64,000 bases of DNA from positions 42,044 to 106,043 of the forward strand of contig NW_020825518.1 in NCBI RefSeq assembly GCF_003286085.1. The letters are read 5' to 3'. The translations under genes were made by a program, and so were the position numbers. The notes below the pieces were generated by a model that ran no database searches, was not told the origin of the DNA, and was given only the letters and a program-made list of their open reading frames with translations. Source of the DNA: Drosophila persimilis. Taxonomy: Eukaryota > Arthropoda > Insecta > Diptera > Drosophilidae. Shown here one piece after another: positions 16,771 to 26,955 of this stretch. Every line of letters starts with the position of its first letter. Within the stretch, counting starts at the first letter, position 1.

Positions 16771-17070
16771 TTATTGAATTTTTGAGCTGGGATACATTCT
16801 TTTATTTAAGTTATAGTACTTTAACATTAGGTCTATAGCTTCTGCTTTCTTATTTGGTAGGGTATGACACAGGCATGTGTCAGGTCCGTCCGTTGCATCG
16901 TCATCACTCCAGGGGCATAGCTTATAATGAAAGCCAAACTTGGAGTACTGAAGCTCCTTTTCCTCCAGATCTTCCAAAATGCTCATCAAAATTTCAAGAA
17001 TTTGTACGTGCTCCTCGAAGATCATCTCCTCGAATTGCATTAAAAAAAGTTTTATTTGTTTGGCATGCAT
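16771..17070 (-). CDS. Unknown 99-aa protein convergent with the protease
   Basis: Complete minus-strand frame, 33 bp from the protease stop. The N-terminal half is a Glu/Leu-rich helix (FLMQFEEMIFEEHVQ, ILEDLEEKELQ) likely to form a coiled coil; the second half has a Cys/Trp/Asp segment (CPWSDDDATDGPDTCLC) and a helical tail. No known family recognised. It is kept at full length in copy B (63467-63766), where a base difference near 16873 falls within it. A regulatory or accessory role is possible. Confidence 0.55.
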   Translation of the reverse strand: MHAKQIKLFLMQFEEMIFEEHVQILEILMSILEDLEEKELQYSKFGFHYKLCPWSDDDATDGPDTCLCHTLPNKKAEAIDLMLKYYNLNKRMYPSSKIQ

Positions 17071-17526
17071 CTTGCAGCTGACTTCTTGAATCTATTACTG
17101 ATAATGTTTCAAAGAGCAGGACTCTTTATATCCACGTCTTTGCTATGTTTCCCTTATATTTTTCTTTACCCATGTATTGGAAATGATAAGTACTATATCT
17201 AGCCATCTCTTTTTTACATATGTGTGTATATTCTTAACCTTTTTCTTTATTTTTGTCTTTACATGTATAGTTGTCTCTTCTTCTCTTACATATATATAAT
17301 GGGAACTCTTTATTTACTCTTTACATATAAATTGGAAATGGGCAGTGCTATATCTATTCATCTCTTTTCCTTTATATATAAGATGTGAGATTCCATGCTC
17401 CTTCAACATCTTAAAGGGTGTTTTTGTGGAAAATTTGGTCACATAACTTTTAGGTAAAAATATCCAAAGCGGTTCGTTGTCCTTATCAGTTAAATAAAGG
17501 ACTACTTTATTTCCAAATGATGTTTT
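17071..17526. other. T-rich non-coding spacer in the Polinton
   Basis: No convincing gene. A diverged direct repeat is visible: TTGGAAATG...CTATATCTA-x-CCATCTCTTTT occurs near 17178 and again near 17330, with pyrimidine-rich runs between. A T-rich frame exists in copy B but is broken here by a 1-bp change. The minus-strand promoter of the 99-aa gene should lie near its 17070 end. Confidence 0.45.
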
Positions 17527-18643
17527 TATACCCGATACTCAAAATGAGTATTGGGGTATATTAGATTTGTGGTGAAAGTGGATGTGTGTAACGTCCAGAA
17601 GGAATCGTTTCCGACCCCATAAAGTATATATATTCTTGATCAGCATCAATAGCCGAGTCGATTGAGCCATGTCTGTCTGTCCGTCCGTCCGTCTGTCCGT
17701 CTGTCCGTCTGTCCGTCCCCTTCAGCGCCTAATGCTCAAAGACTATAAGAGCTAGAGCAACGATGTTTTGGATCCAGACTTCTGTGATATGTCACTGCTC
17801 CAAAAATATTTCAAAACTTTGCCCCGCCCACTTCCGCCCCCACAAAGGGCGAAAATCTGTGGCATCCACAATTTCGACGATACGAGAAAACTAAAAACGC
17901 AGAATCGTAGAAGATGACTATATCTTCTAGAGTGCAAAATCTGAACCAGATCGTATAATTATTACAGCCAGAATCACGAAAACAATTTCACTCTTTCTCG
18001 CTCTGTCTCACTCTAACACACAGGTTTCATGGTCGGTTTTGCCAATTGCAAAATATGAGTTCAAGGATCTCAGAACCTATAAAAGCCAGCGCAACCAAAT
18101 TTGGTATCCACACTCCTGTGATATCGGACCTTGACCGTTTCATGTCCAAATTTCGCCACACCCCCTTCCGCCCCCGCAAAGGACGAAAATCTGAGGCAAC
18201 CACAAATCTCAGAGACTATTAAGGCTAGAGTAACCAAATTTGGTACACACACTCCTTTAAGATGTCACTATAAAACGTATATCTTAGAATTTCGCCCCAC
18301 CCCCATCCGCCCCCACAAAGAACGAAAATCTGTTGCATCCACAATATTGCAGATTTGAGAAAACTAAAAACGCAGAATCATAGATAATGACCATATCTAT
18401 TAGATTGCTGAATCTGGATCAGATCAGATCATTTTTATAGCCAAAAGGAACAAATAAATTTGCAGTGGCTACGCAGCGCCCGACGTCACGCTCAGACTGA
18501 TTTTCTGTCTCTCTCGCACGCACTCTTTGTCGTGTCGTTAAATATTAGCGGCGTCTGCCGGAGGAGAGCCATACTGACTTAGTATCGGGTATAACCGTAG
18601 AGTTGCGGTGTCCGCAGCAACTCACAACGTTCCCCCTCGTTTT
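17527..18643 (+). mobile_element. DINE-1/INE-1-like Helentron-derived element, inserted in Polinton A
   Basis: Starts TATACCCGATACT and carries its inverted copy AGTATCGGGTATA at 18581-18593 (13-bp sub-terminal inverted repeat), followed by a GC-rich hairpin (18600-18623, stem TGCGG/CCGCA) and the end CCCCCTCGTTTT. It contains a (GTCY)n microsatellite near 17670-17717 and the conserved block AAAGTATATATATTCTTGATC, both known from Drosophila DINE-1. Non-coding and non-autonomous; short frames inside are not genes. The insertion interrupts the Polinton spacer between T-rich DNA and GATTTTACATCC. It has the longest GTCY tract of the copies. Confidence 0.88.
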
Positions 18644-19203
18644 GATTTTACATCCATTGATCTTGTACTCAAATCCTATGCATAGGTCCTCAACCTTGGT
18701 GTATCCAACCGCCGGCTTTGTCTCGTTAAGTAATTCTAGGAAAGCCTAGGTATATATTTGATGAAGTGCTTGTCATTTTCTACATAGAGATTTAAATATT
18801 CTTACATACCATTATAGTAATAGAAACTATTCAACCTACTAACGATTTTATACTAAATTATTTAAAAGATTGCATGATCTTTTATACTCTCATTAATTCA
18901 ATTTTATACAAATGTGATCTGAGCAGATTGGTAGTTGAGTGATAATAAGTAAATGGTTTTAAAGCTGTAATGGCCAGATGTCTCAAGTCTGATTGGTGGT
19001 TGAGTAATAAGGGATAAATTATGGATACACTGCTGAATATATTGTTTCAAATATTATATTTACATTTTGGGTCTTATATAACCGTCAACATGAAAAAATT
19101 ATATAAACAGAACAAAATGCATAGAATTTTTGTTCATATGCTGTTCACTTCCTATATAAGAACTGTAAGTTACTGAGATAGGTTAGTTCACTTTCACTTC
19201 GAA
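18644..19203. promoter_or_regulatory. Polinton spacer and promoter of the C2H2 gene
   Basis: About 510 bp of AT-rich DNA without a gene, then TATATAAG at 19153-19160 and an initiator-like TTAGTT with +1 at about 19185 (32-bp spacing), 19 bp before the ATG at 19204. Repeated unchanged in the two later copies. Confidence 0.55.
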
Positions 19204-19428
19204 ATGAGGACATTTCATTGCGAGTTGTGTTATTTAAAAACATCTTTTAGTTCCCGCAATGAACTGAAAAAACACACCTTAAAAATCCACAACTTTAGTT
19301 ATTCAAAATCAAAATCATCATTTTATCGATGTTACTTATGTCCAGGAACTGAACTGTTTTGGTTGAGAATTGACTTCAATATGCATATTTTATTTAAGCA
19401 TAACATGGAATTAAAGCGAAAAATATAA
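19204..19428 (+). CDS. 74-aa protein with two C2H2 zinc fingers
   Basis: Short complete gene with its own TATA/initiator promoter. Two fingers of identical spacing, C-x2-C-x14-H-x4-H: Cys6, Cys9, His24, His29 and Cys43, Cys46, His61, His66. The x14 loop is longer than the classical x12. The protein is basic. It is the last gene before the right TIR and present in all three copies of this region (19204, 32478, 49352) without change. Role is likely DNA or RNA binding, for example regulation of element genes; this is inferred. Confidence 0.72.
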   Translation: MRTFHCELCYLKTSFSSRNELKKHTLKIHNFSYSKSKSSFYRCYLCPGTELFWLRIDFNMHILFKHNMELKRKI

Positions 19429-19547
19429 TATTTATTTAAAAATGAAATAATCTGTGCGTTTTTAAATATAAATACCTTTACATAAATTTACCAACTAAGT
19501 ATAAAATGATGTGAAAATTACTCAATAAATTCATTCAAAAGCATCAG

Positions 19548-21378
19548 TATTCTACCTGAAATCCACTTATTCTTTTTGTGTAATCCTCACGTGGAAGAAA
19601 CCTGTTTCAAACGAATCCTATGATTCTCTTGTAATAAGAGGAAGTGAAATTCAACCAATCAAAAGTAAAACAGAAACATTTAAAATAAATAGTGGTTAAA
19701 TGTGTTATATTTATTATATATGTACATATGTATATATTATTTTTAGAAAAATACATAAAATATTCTTATTATATAAATATGTATTCGTATTATTAAAATT
19801 TCGCCTCAGCTAATTTTACCGCAGCAATTAAGTCATCATCATCTTCGTCCCGAAGTAGTTCCTGGAGTTGAGATCTTTTATCATCATCCTGATTATCTAC
19901 TAAATCGAAAATGTTGTCATCATCCGGGAAAATGTATGCTGGATTATCATTATTAGACGTTGCATTCCTTGGGTCATCGTCGTCATCATCCCATTTAATG
20001 TCACTTAACCAGGTCAAGTTGCTCTCGAGATAGGTTTGAGTCTTAATCCCAAAAATCAAGGACAGGTCTACGGAGCTCGGCTGAGAGTCCAGATTTATGG
20101 TTGATTCCGGTTGGGAATCGATAAAAATGATTTCAAGGTCATCCATCGTTGTTGAAAGATTACTAGTTTATGTCCTAGCTGTTAGCTGTGAGTAGTTATT
20201 ATATAGGCACTTTGCTATGGGACAGTGTTAGGTACACAAAGGAGGAATATAAATTATAGAGAAAGTAGAAAGGTTCAAGGGCATCGAAACCGTTTTTCAG
20301 GAAACACTTAAAAAATACCTCTAAACTACCACATTAGATTCATTGCAAAGGGATGACCTACCTGTTTGAGGGTTGTTTGAATCGCAACACGGGACCAATC
20401 GTAAAAACAGGTTCATTGACAGTAAGTGGGAGGAGAGAGAATATAAATGAGCGAAGGATCGATTTGAGAGGATTTTACATGGTTGAGAAACAGGATTAAG
20501 ATCGAAGTTAGTTCACATTATCGCCGATAGGTGGCGCCACCAAGTAGTAAGGATACGGGACAGACGTATATTTACTCTAAGTAGCATTAATTAATTTTGA
20601 TGTCTTCCTATTGTAATTTTATTCTTTGCGTGCTCCTATATATATCTCCATTAATTTGTGTTCTCTTACCATTCAACCCTCTATACGGACATCTAGATAC
20701 CCAGGTTTCCAACCTATGTTTTCTATAGGATGTAAATTTCAGAAACTTCACACATTTGTTTTCCCAATTCAATGTTTATAAAATATCCTATAAGTATTTA
20801 TTTAACTTGACCAGTTAATAACATAGCAGAAATTGGTTCCCAATTCAATGTTTATAAAATATCTTATAAGTATTTATTTAACATGATCACGTAATAACAT
20901 AGCAATATGATGCACACTTACATTCAACATGTTGCCAAGCTGCACATGCTTAAGCAAATGTTGCTGCAACATGTTGCGAATTTGGTAATTCAGTGTAAAA
21001 AGCGACCGTCCCTTATCCTTACTACTTGGTGGCGCCACCTATCGGCGATAATGTGAACTAACTTCGATCTTAATCCTGTTTCTCAACCATGTAAAATCCT
21101 CTCAAATCGATCCTTCGCTCATTTATATTCTCTCTCCTCCCACTTACTGTCAATGAACCTGTTTTTACGATTGGTCCCGTGTTGCGATTCAAACAACCCT
21201 CAAACAGGTAGGTCATCCCTTTGCAATGAATCTAATGTGATAGTTTAGAGGTATTTTTTAAGTGTTTCCTGAAAAACGGTTTCGATGCCCTTGAACCTTT
21301 CTACTTTCTCTATAATTTATATTCCTCCTTTGTGTACCTAACACTGTCCCATAGCAAAGTGCCTATATAATAACTACT
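19548..21378 (-). repeat. Right terminal inverted repeat of Polinton A, compound
   Basis: Inverted copy of 3640-5469, in order: 3' flank, 117-aa gene on the minus strand, internal arm (20191-20554), centre, terminal arm (about 21015-21378). The centre runs opposite to that of the left TIR, as expected. The internal arm carries CTACCAC near 20326 where other arms have CTATCAC. Ends AATAACTACT at 21378 before the CATGTA duplication. Confidence 0.88.
19793..20146 (-). CDS. 117-aa acidic TIR protein, right copy
   Basis: Same protein as the left-TIR gene (4871-5224) with no amino-acid difference visible, reading inward from the right end. Having one gene per TIR keeps the two copies homogenised with the repeat. 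Same TATA position within the arm end and the same UIM-like C-terminus lacking the Ser. Confidence 0.7.
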   Translation of the reverse strand: MDDLEIIFIDSQPESTINLDSQPSSVDLSLIFGIKTQTYLESNLTWLSDIKWDDDDDDPRNATSNNDNPAYIFPDDDNIFDLVDNQDDDKRSQLQELLRDEDDDDLIAAVKLAEAKF

Positions 21379-21384
21379 CATGTA
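21379..21384. repeat. Polinton target site duplication, right copy (CATGTA)
   Basis: Directly follows the AATAACTACT terminus and matches 3634-3639. Confidence 0.9.
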
Positions 21385-21498
21385 TGCTGTGACTACTGGT
21401 GATCTCCTCGCTGATCTTGACACACTCATCGAAGTTACCCAGATGGTAGGCATTGCCGGACAGCTCTCCTGAGGGAATGGAGCCCCAAGCATCGATCA
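21379..21498 (-). pseudogene. nrf-6-like gene, exon 2, 5' half (split by Polinton)
   Basis: The exon starts at 21498 after a GAGCAG acceptor and encodes IDAWGSIPSGELSGNAYHLG followed by NFDECVKI, the hallmark of the extracellular NRF domain. It is cut by the Polinton terminus after the CATGTA duplication and resumes at 3633 on the far side. The 65-bp intron to exon 1 (21499-21563, GTAAGT...GCAG) joins as A|TG to give an in-frame Met. Confidence 0.82.
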
Positions 21499-21563
21499 CT
21501 GCTCACAAAATTCGTCAACTTCAGTTTTCATTCACTTGAATATAATTTTCATTATTTACTTAC

Positions 21564-21834
21564 TCTTAAGGGCCCATAATTTTCCAGCAGTGAGCGCCTG
21601 CATGAACTGCGCTATGTCCGCGAAACACAGCAGATCCTCCTGACTGGGTATTCGGGGGTGGAATAGATCCAAGTCCGGGAGCGATGCATTACGGAAGTAT
21701 TCGGCAAACTTGACTCCTAGTGGGCGGAGCCTTTTTAAACGCTGGTAATCTTGCAGGACATCTCCGTCTTTCAGTTGTGCGGCACTGACAAGTACCAGTC
21801 CGCAGACAAGTAGACTGCTTAAAACGTTCACCAT
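21564..21834 (-). CDS. nrf-6-like gene, exon 1 with signal peptide
   Basis: ATG at 21834; the start MVNVLSSLLVCGLVLVSAAQ is a clear signal peptide, followed by a helical segment and DLLCFADIAQFMQALTAGKLWALK, which runs into the NRF motif of exon 2. The family acts as multi-pass membrane proteins of gut and other epithelia in insects and worms. This is the only host gene recognised in the window; it is disrupted downstream by a Polinton and a LINE. The TATA-like TATAAAAT on the minus strand at 21878-21885 predicts a start near 21854. Confidence 0.8.
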
Positions 21835-22329
21835 GGTAATACTTTTTCGATTGAAGGCATTGCACCTTTTGACTGTGATTTTATAGAAATGTTTTGAGGG
21901 AAATCTGGCGATAACATTATCAGTGTGTCAGCTCTCGAATCGAGTATATCAGCCAAAATGCTTAATTCAGTCGAACATCACCGATAAGAAGCAATCCGTC
22001 TTAATTCTAAGTAGTCACAAGATCATTTATTTATAATCTTTCCCAGGTAATCGTTTTACTTATTGACTTTTGATGGATTAAATTTGGTTTTAATATGAGT
22101 GAGTAAGAAAAAAACGGAGAAAACAAAAGTTTAGCTAAACATGGATGTAGACAATTTGTTCTATAATTCTGATCATTGCGTGAAAAGATGATAGCCGGGG
22201 TGCAATTATTACCATTAGCGGTGGCAGATCCTTTCATTGTTTCAATGTTTTTTCCAATTCTCACGACAAGTAGCAGCAAAATGGCGAGAGTTCGTGAAGA
22301 GATTCCGCCTCCCCGCAACAACTAAATTT
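21835..22329. other. Upstream region of the nrf-6-like gene
   Basis: Contains the TATA-like element of the gene (21878-21885, minus strand). The rest up to the DINE-1 shows no supported gene; a 96-aa minus-strand frame (22031-22321) starts at the DINE-1 edge and has no recognisable features. Confidence 0.4.
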
Positions 22330-23462
22330 AAAACGAGGGGGAACGTTGTGAGTTGCTGCGGACACCGCAACTCTACAGTTATACCCGATACTAAGTCAGT
22401 ATGGCTCTCCTCCGGCAGCGCCGATAATATTTAACGACACGACAAAGAGTGCGTGCGAGAGAGACAGAAAATCAGTCTGAGCGTGACGTCGGGCGCTGTG
22501 TAGCCACTGCAAATTGGTTTGTTCCCTTTGGCTATAAAAATTATCTGATCTGATCCAGATTCAGCAATCTGATAGATATGGTCATTATCTATGATTCTGC
22601 GTTTTTAGTTTTCTCAAATCTGCAATATTGTGGATGCAACAGATTTTCGTCCTTTGTGTGGGCGGAAGGGGTTGGGGCGAAATTTTGAGATATACGTTTT
22701 ATAGTGAGATCTAACAGAAGTGCGGATATCAAATTTGGTTACTCTAGCTTTAATAGTCTCTGAGATTTGTGAATATCCCAAGATTTGCATTCTTTGCGGG
22801 GGCGGAAGGGGGTGTGGCGAAATTTTGAAACAAACTCGTCTCGGTCCAATATATTAGGAGTGTGGATACCAAATTTGGTTGCTCTAGCTTTTATAGTCTC
22901 TGAGATCTAGGCGCTAATGTTTTACTCTAAGCAAAGCCGCCTATGCTACGTGTGTGTTAGAGAGACACAGGGCGAAAAAAAATGAAATTGTTTTCTTGAT
23001 GCTGGCTATAATAATAATACGATCCAATTCAGATTCTGCAGTCTAAAAGATATGGTCATTCTCTACGATTCTGCGTTTTTGGTTTTATCGTATCTTTAAA
23101 AATGTGGATGCCACAGATTTTCGTCCTTTGTGGGGGCGGAAGTGGGCGGGGCAAAGTTTTGAAATATTTTTGTAGCAGTGACATATCACAGAAGTCTGGA
23201 TCCAAAACATCGTTGCTCTGGCTCTTATAGTCTTTGAGCATTAGGCGCTGAAGGGGACGGACAGACGGACAGACGGACGGACGGACAGACGGACAGACGG
23301 ACGGACGGACAGACAGACATGGCTCAATCGACTCGGCTATTGATGCTGATCAAGAATATATATACTTTATGGGGTCGGAAACGATTCCTTCTGGACGTTA
23401 CACACATCCACTTTTACCACAAATCTAATATACCCCAATACTCATTTTGAGTATCGGGTATA
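22330..23462 (-). mobile_element. DINE-1-like element, reverse orientation
   Basis: Same terminal structure as the other copies but inverted: AAAACGAGGGGG at the left, hairpin, sub-terminal repeat, (GRAC)n microsatellite near 23256-23320, and CGGGTATA at 23455-23462. Internally it differs more from the plus-strand copies (for example a TAGGCGGC-type block near 22930-22960), so it is an older or different subfamily. It separates the nrf-6-like 5' region from the retrotransposon leader. Confidence 0.85.
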
Positions 23463-24202
23463 ATAATACAAAAAAAAGTCACAGTCAATAGATATAGATA
23501 TAGATATCAAAACAGTTTAGGAGCCATGCAATCGTTTTTTGTGTAGGAATAGAGTAAAGCGGATTGCATTGTTTTTGGGTAGGGAAGGGACAGGAATGGG
23601 GTAATCTAATTATAACTGAAATCTGCCTCATAAGTTAGGTCCGTGGCAGGAAAAATAATCCCTCATCCAGCGAAATCTAAAAGGTCAGATCAGAAGTATT
23701 GGGGCTGATGAAGGTGGTGGATTAGTTCCACTAATCATCAGGTAGTATGGGAGTCCGAAGTCACCTAGGCTTACTGAGGCTTGCAACCTCAGTAATCTTC
23801 TCAGGGGTTCCTCGGGACAGCCAAAACCAAATTAATTAGGGGCAATCTCCGTAGAATTTCATCCTAAACGATTTGGAATGCGCTCTCCTTTCCTGCAGTA
23901 GTGTTCTCGCTTAGCTCCTATAACAATCTTCAACTAGTTGATAGGCTAAGCTCGACCCACGGAGTTATACCCAATATAAGACATAATACTTCCAGTGTAT
24001 CGGACCTACTGCACGTCAATATACCCTGCACGATACTAGGCCCTGTAGGCCTGGATGAGCTTACACGGATCCACAGTATCCACTGGATAAGTTGCAGAGG
24101 AAAGACGAGCAAAAAAACCACAAAAAAAACGGTCTAGCAAGGATAAAAGTCAGGTGTTACTTTTGACCAAGTTATTTCTTTAAATGGGGCAAGCCAGATC
24201 GG
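23463..24202 (-). repeat. Gypsy-like retrotransposon leader after the PBS
   Basis: On the minus strand this follows the LTR and primer-binding site directly and is therefore a 5' leader. It is cut off at the DINE-1 before any gag. Part of it (23466-24090) matches the leader at 1965-2355 upstream of gag. No gene is supported within it. Confidence 0.6.
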
Positions 24203-24220
24203 GCCCCACGTTGGGCGCCA
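24203..24220 (-). promoter_or_regulatory. Primer-binding site (tRNA-Lys type)
   Basis: Minus strand reads TGGCGCCCAACGTGGGGC, the gypsy-type sequence complementary to a lysine tRNA 3' end, starting directly after the LTR end (ATCTTATTT). It primes minus-strand DNA synthesis. Confidence 0.75.
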
Positions 24221-24640
24221 AAATAAGATAAATGTAGCATATCACATACAACGATGGTTGTGTGTGGCGGTGCCACTCGAGCTGGTCGGGGGTGTATCGG
24301 GCAGGACTGGTGCACGAGTTACAGGTTCCAGAGAGGAGGTAATTGTCCTTGCTATAGGTGCTGGAAACTGTTGAAGGGGAAAAGGGGTTCCCTTAAATGA
24401 TGAATGCCGATTTGGAGGTGTTCTCTATGTGATATAATTATACACGTTTATTGCAGTTTTAAGATAGTCGGAGTGACAATTGTATTCCGGGTGGGATTCT
24501 AGAATTGACTGCCTGGTCAGTGGCGATCACTGACTTATGTATGCGGCTCTGCTGCTGGTTCTTCTGCGTCGCTGTCGGCGTAGCTGCAGTTGGGATTCCT
24601 AAGAAAATGCTGATGTTACATTTAAGGTCAGTTTGCTGAT
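24221..24640 (-). repeat. LTR of the gypsy-like retrotransposon (outer edge approximate)
   Basis: The 3' boundary is set by the primer-binding site. The minus strand contains AATAAA (in TGCAATAAACG) followed by TATAATTATATC, fitting polyadenylation and core promoter signals. The boundary towards env is not clear because no second LTR copy lies in the unit for comparison. The LTR is followed by both env (upstream) and a PBS/leader (downstream), so it is shared between two tandem proviral segments. Confidence 0.5.
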
Positions 24641-24702
24641 TCTTGGCTGGGGTCCATCCGGTTTATATTGTAGACAATGTTGGCTGTGTTGATGGTATAT
24701 GC

Positions 24703-25873
24703 TTAGGCGGCATAAACATCGTGCTCGTGTCTCTTGAGCTGTGGATGTTTATGCTGAGTTGAGTCGTGGTGGTTTAGCGGGGGGCATCTCGAGGGGTGCC
24801 GGGACGGTAACTCGTTTTGAGTGTTTAGGGAGTTTAGGTGAAGTTTGTGCAAGTTGATGTCATTTATTCTGGGGGGCAGAATTTTGGGGCATTTTATATC
24901 GAAGCTTTTTATGTGTCCGGAATGGTCGTGTATAATATACTTAGGTAAGATTAATAACATAGATTTATTTATCGGTAATGGAACAATGTGTAGGAATTCG
25001 TAATTATTTTTGTCGAATATTGGAATTTTAATTTTAAAGAACACAGTTTTATTGTTAATTTCTGTTTCTAGGGTCAATAGTCGATACAGGTGTCCTTTAG
25101 AGTTTACCATTATATTTTGTTTTTTTAACATGTGCTGTATAATTTCAGTTTCTTTCTCGGTAATTATGAATTTGGGTATTATTCCTAATTTGGTTAACAA
25201 TATACTTTCGGCTATGTTGTTCACATGATTATACAGGATGTCTATATTGAAGTTAATTCTCGAAATATATTGTAGGAGATGTATTTCGTTATGTTCGTCA
25301 TTTAATGTTTTAAAAATATTGTTTTTGTAGTTTCTTATAAATACATTTATATTTTCCTGTTCCTCATTAATATGATTAGTAATATTTTTAAATCTAATCG
25401 TTATTTCATTATTTATAATATTTTGTTGATTAATGTTTTTTAATACGTTTTTTTCGTTTTCTTTTATTTCGTTAAATTCGTTTGTAAAAGTTTCTTCGTC
25501 TTTGGCATCTAGGTTGCCTGTGACAACTTTGATGACGCTTCCGAGGCCATTTATAAGTCCTCTTTTGGATCTATTTTTTGGTAGTATTGCGTCTATTTTT
25601 TGTTGTAATTGCCTTAGTTTTGTTTTTACTGTACTTATGGTTTCGCCTGAAAACTTTGTATACTTGAGTTGATTTAGTGTTACCTCGAATTGGTTTACAT
25701 TGTTAATGAAATCTTGTAAATTTATTTTATGGATAAGATACTTATGAGAGATAATGTTTTTGGCGTTTCCGAGATTTATAATGGCAATTTTGTCATTTTG
25801 CGTCAGTTGTCGGATTTGAAATGGCTGTGCGTTAATTTGGTAGCATCTGTAAGATAATTGAATGTCTTTATTT
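24703..25873 (-). pseudogene. Gypsy-type envelope glycoprotein, N-terminus missing
   Basis: The minus-strand frame is open from 25873 to the stop at 24703. It carries a furin-like site R-S-K-R (25561-25572) followed by the conserved Gly-rich fusion-peptide-like region that insect errantivirus Env shares with baculovirus F proteins. The N-terminal end has no ATG and is cut by a DINE-1 at 25887. The C-terminal part lacks a membrane anchor and ends in a His/Pro/Arg-rich tail, suggesting a shifted or truncated end. An inactive remnant of an insect endogenous retrovirus. Confidence 0.75.
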
Positions 25874-25886
25874 TCTTATTATTTTT

Positions 25887-26955
25887 TATACCCGATACTC
25901 AAAATGAGTATTGGGGTATATTAGATTTGTGGTAAAACTGGATGTGTGTAACGTCCAGAAGGAATCGTTTCCGACCCCATAAAGTATATATATTCTTGAT
26001 CTGCATCAATAGCCGAGTCGATTGAGCCATGTTTGTCTGTCCGTCCGTCCGTCTGTCCGTCCCCTTCAGCGCCTAATGCTCAAAGACTATAAGAGCTAGA
26101 GCAACGATGTTTTGGATCCAGAATTCTGTGATATGTCACTGCTCCAAAAATATTTCAAAACTTTGCCCCGCCCACTTCCGCCCCCACAAAGGGCGAAAAT
26201 CTGTGGCATCCACAATTTCGACGATACGAGAAAACTAAAATCGCAGAATCGTAGAAGATGAACCAGATCGTATAATTATTACAGCCAGAATCACGAAAAC
26301 AATTTCACTCTTTCTCGCTCTGTCTCACTCTAACACACAGGTTTCATGGTCGGTTTTGCCAATTGCAAAATATGAGTTCAAGGATCTCAGAACCTATAAG
26401 AGCCAGAGCAACCAAATTTGGTATCCACACTCCTTTGATATCGGACCTTGACCGTTTCATGTCCAAATTTCGCCACACCCCCTTCCGCCCCCGCAAAGGA
26501 CGAAAATCTGAGGCAACCACAAATCTCAGAGACTATTAAGGCTAGAGTAACCAAATTTGGTACACACACTCCTTTAAGATGTCACTATAAAACGTATATC
26601 TCAGAATTTCGCCCCACCCCCATCCGCCCCCACAAAGGACGAGAGTCTGTTGCATCAACAATATTGCAGATTCGAGAAAACTAAAAACGCAGAATCATAG
26701 AGAATGACCATATCTATCAGATTGCTGAGTCTGGATCAGATCAGATTTTATAGCCAACAGGAACAAATCAATTTGCAGTGGCTACGCAGCGCCCGACGTC
26801 ACGCTCAGACTGATTTTCTGTCTCTCTCGCACGCACTCTTTGTCGTTTCGTTTAATATTAGCGCCGTCTGCCGGAGGAGAGCCATAGTGACTTAGTATCG
26901 GGTATAACTGTAGAGTTGCGGTGTCCGCAGCAACTCACAACGTTCCCCCTCGTTT
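25887..26955 (+). mobile_element. DINE-1-like element between integrase and env
   Basis: Complete termini (TATACCCGATACT, inner AGTATCGGGTATA, hairpin, CCCCCTCGTTTTT). About 1069 bp, shorter than others: the GTCY tract is short and the TGACTATATCTTCTAGAG block near the middle is absent. It lies exactly where the integrase C-terminus and env N-terminus should be, so insertion was accompanied or followed by loss of retrotransposon sequence. Confidence 0.88.

Larger units (their letters stand above)
3640..21378. mobile_element. Polinton/Maverick element A, complete with TSD
   Basis: The 17,739-bp element starts AGTAGTTATTATATAGG and ends with its reverse complement, with CATGTA on both sides. 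It encodes the Polinton hallmark set: protein-primed polymerase B, chromodomain integrase, packaging ATPase, adenain-like protease, and minor and major capsid proteins. Without the DINE-1 insertion (17527-18643) it is about 16.6 kb, normal for Polintons. Its polymerase frame is interrupted and one tail-protein gene carries a homopolymer length change, so it is probably not autonomous, but integrase, ATPase, protease and capsid frames are intact. It disrupts an exon of an nrf-6-like gene. Confidence 0.92.

Noticed and set aside
17670-17717. (GTCY)n repeat considered as CRISPR-like or coding repeat
   Set aside because: It is the microsatellite region of DINE-1; this is eukaryotic DNA and there are no spacers.
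18131-18358. 60-78 aa frames repeated in every DINE-1 copy (for example 18070-18252 minus and 18131-18358 plus)
   Set aside because: They lie in opposite frames of a non-coding Helentron-derived repeat, with no domain; their conservation reflects the recent copying of the element.
22031-22321. 96-aa minus-strand frame between the nrf-6-like gene and the DINE-1
   Set aside because: No motif, begins at the DINE-1 edge, and is kept in unit 2 only because the region is duplicated.
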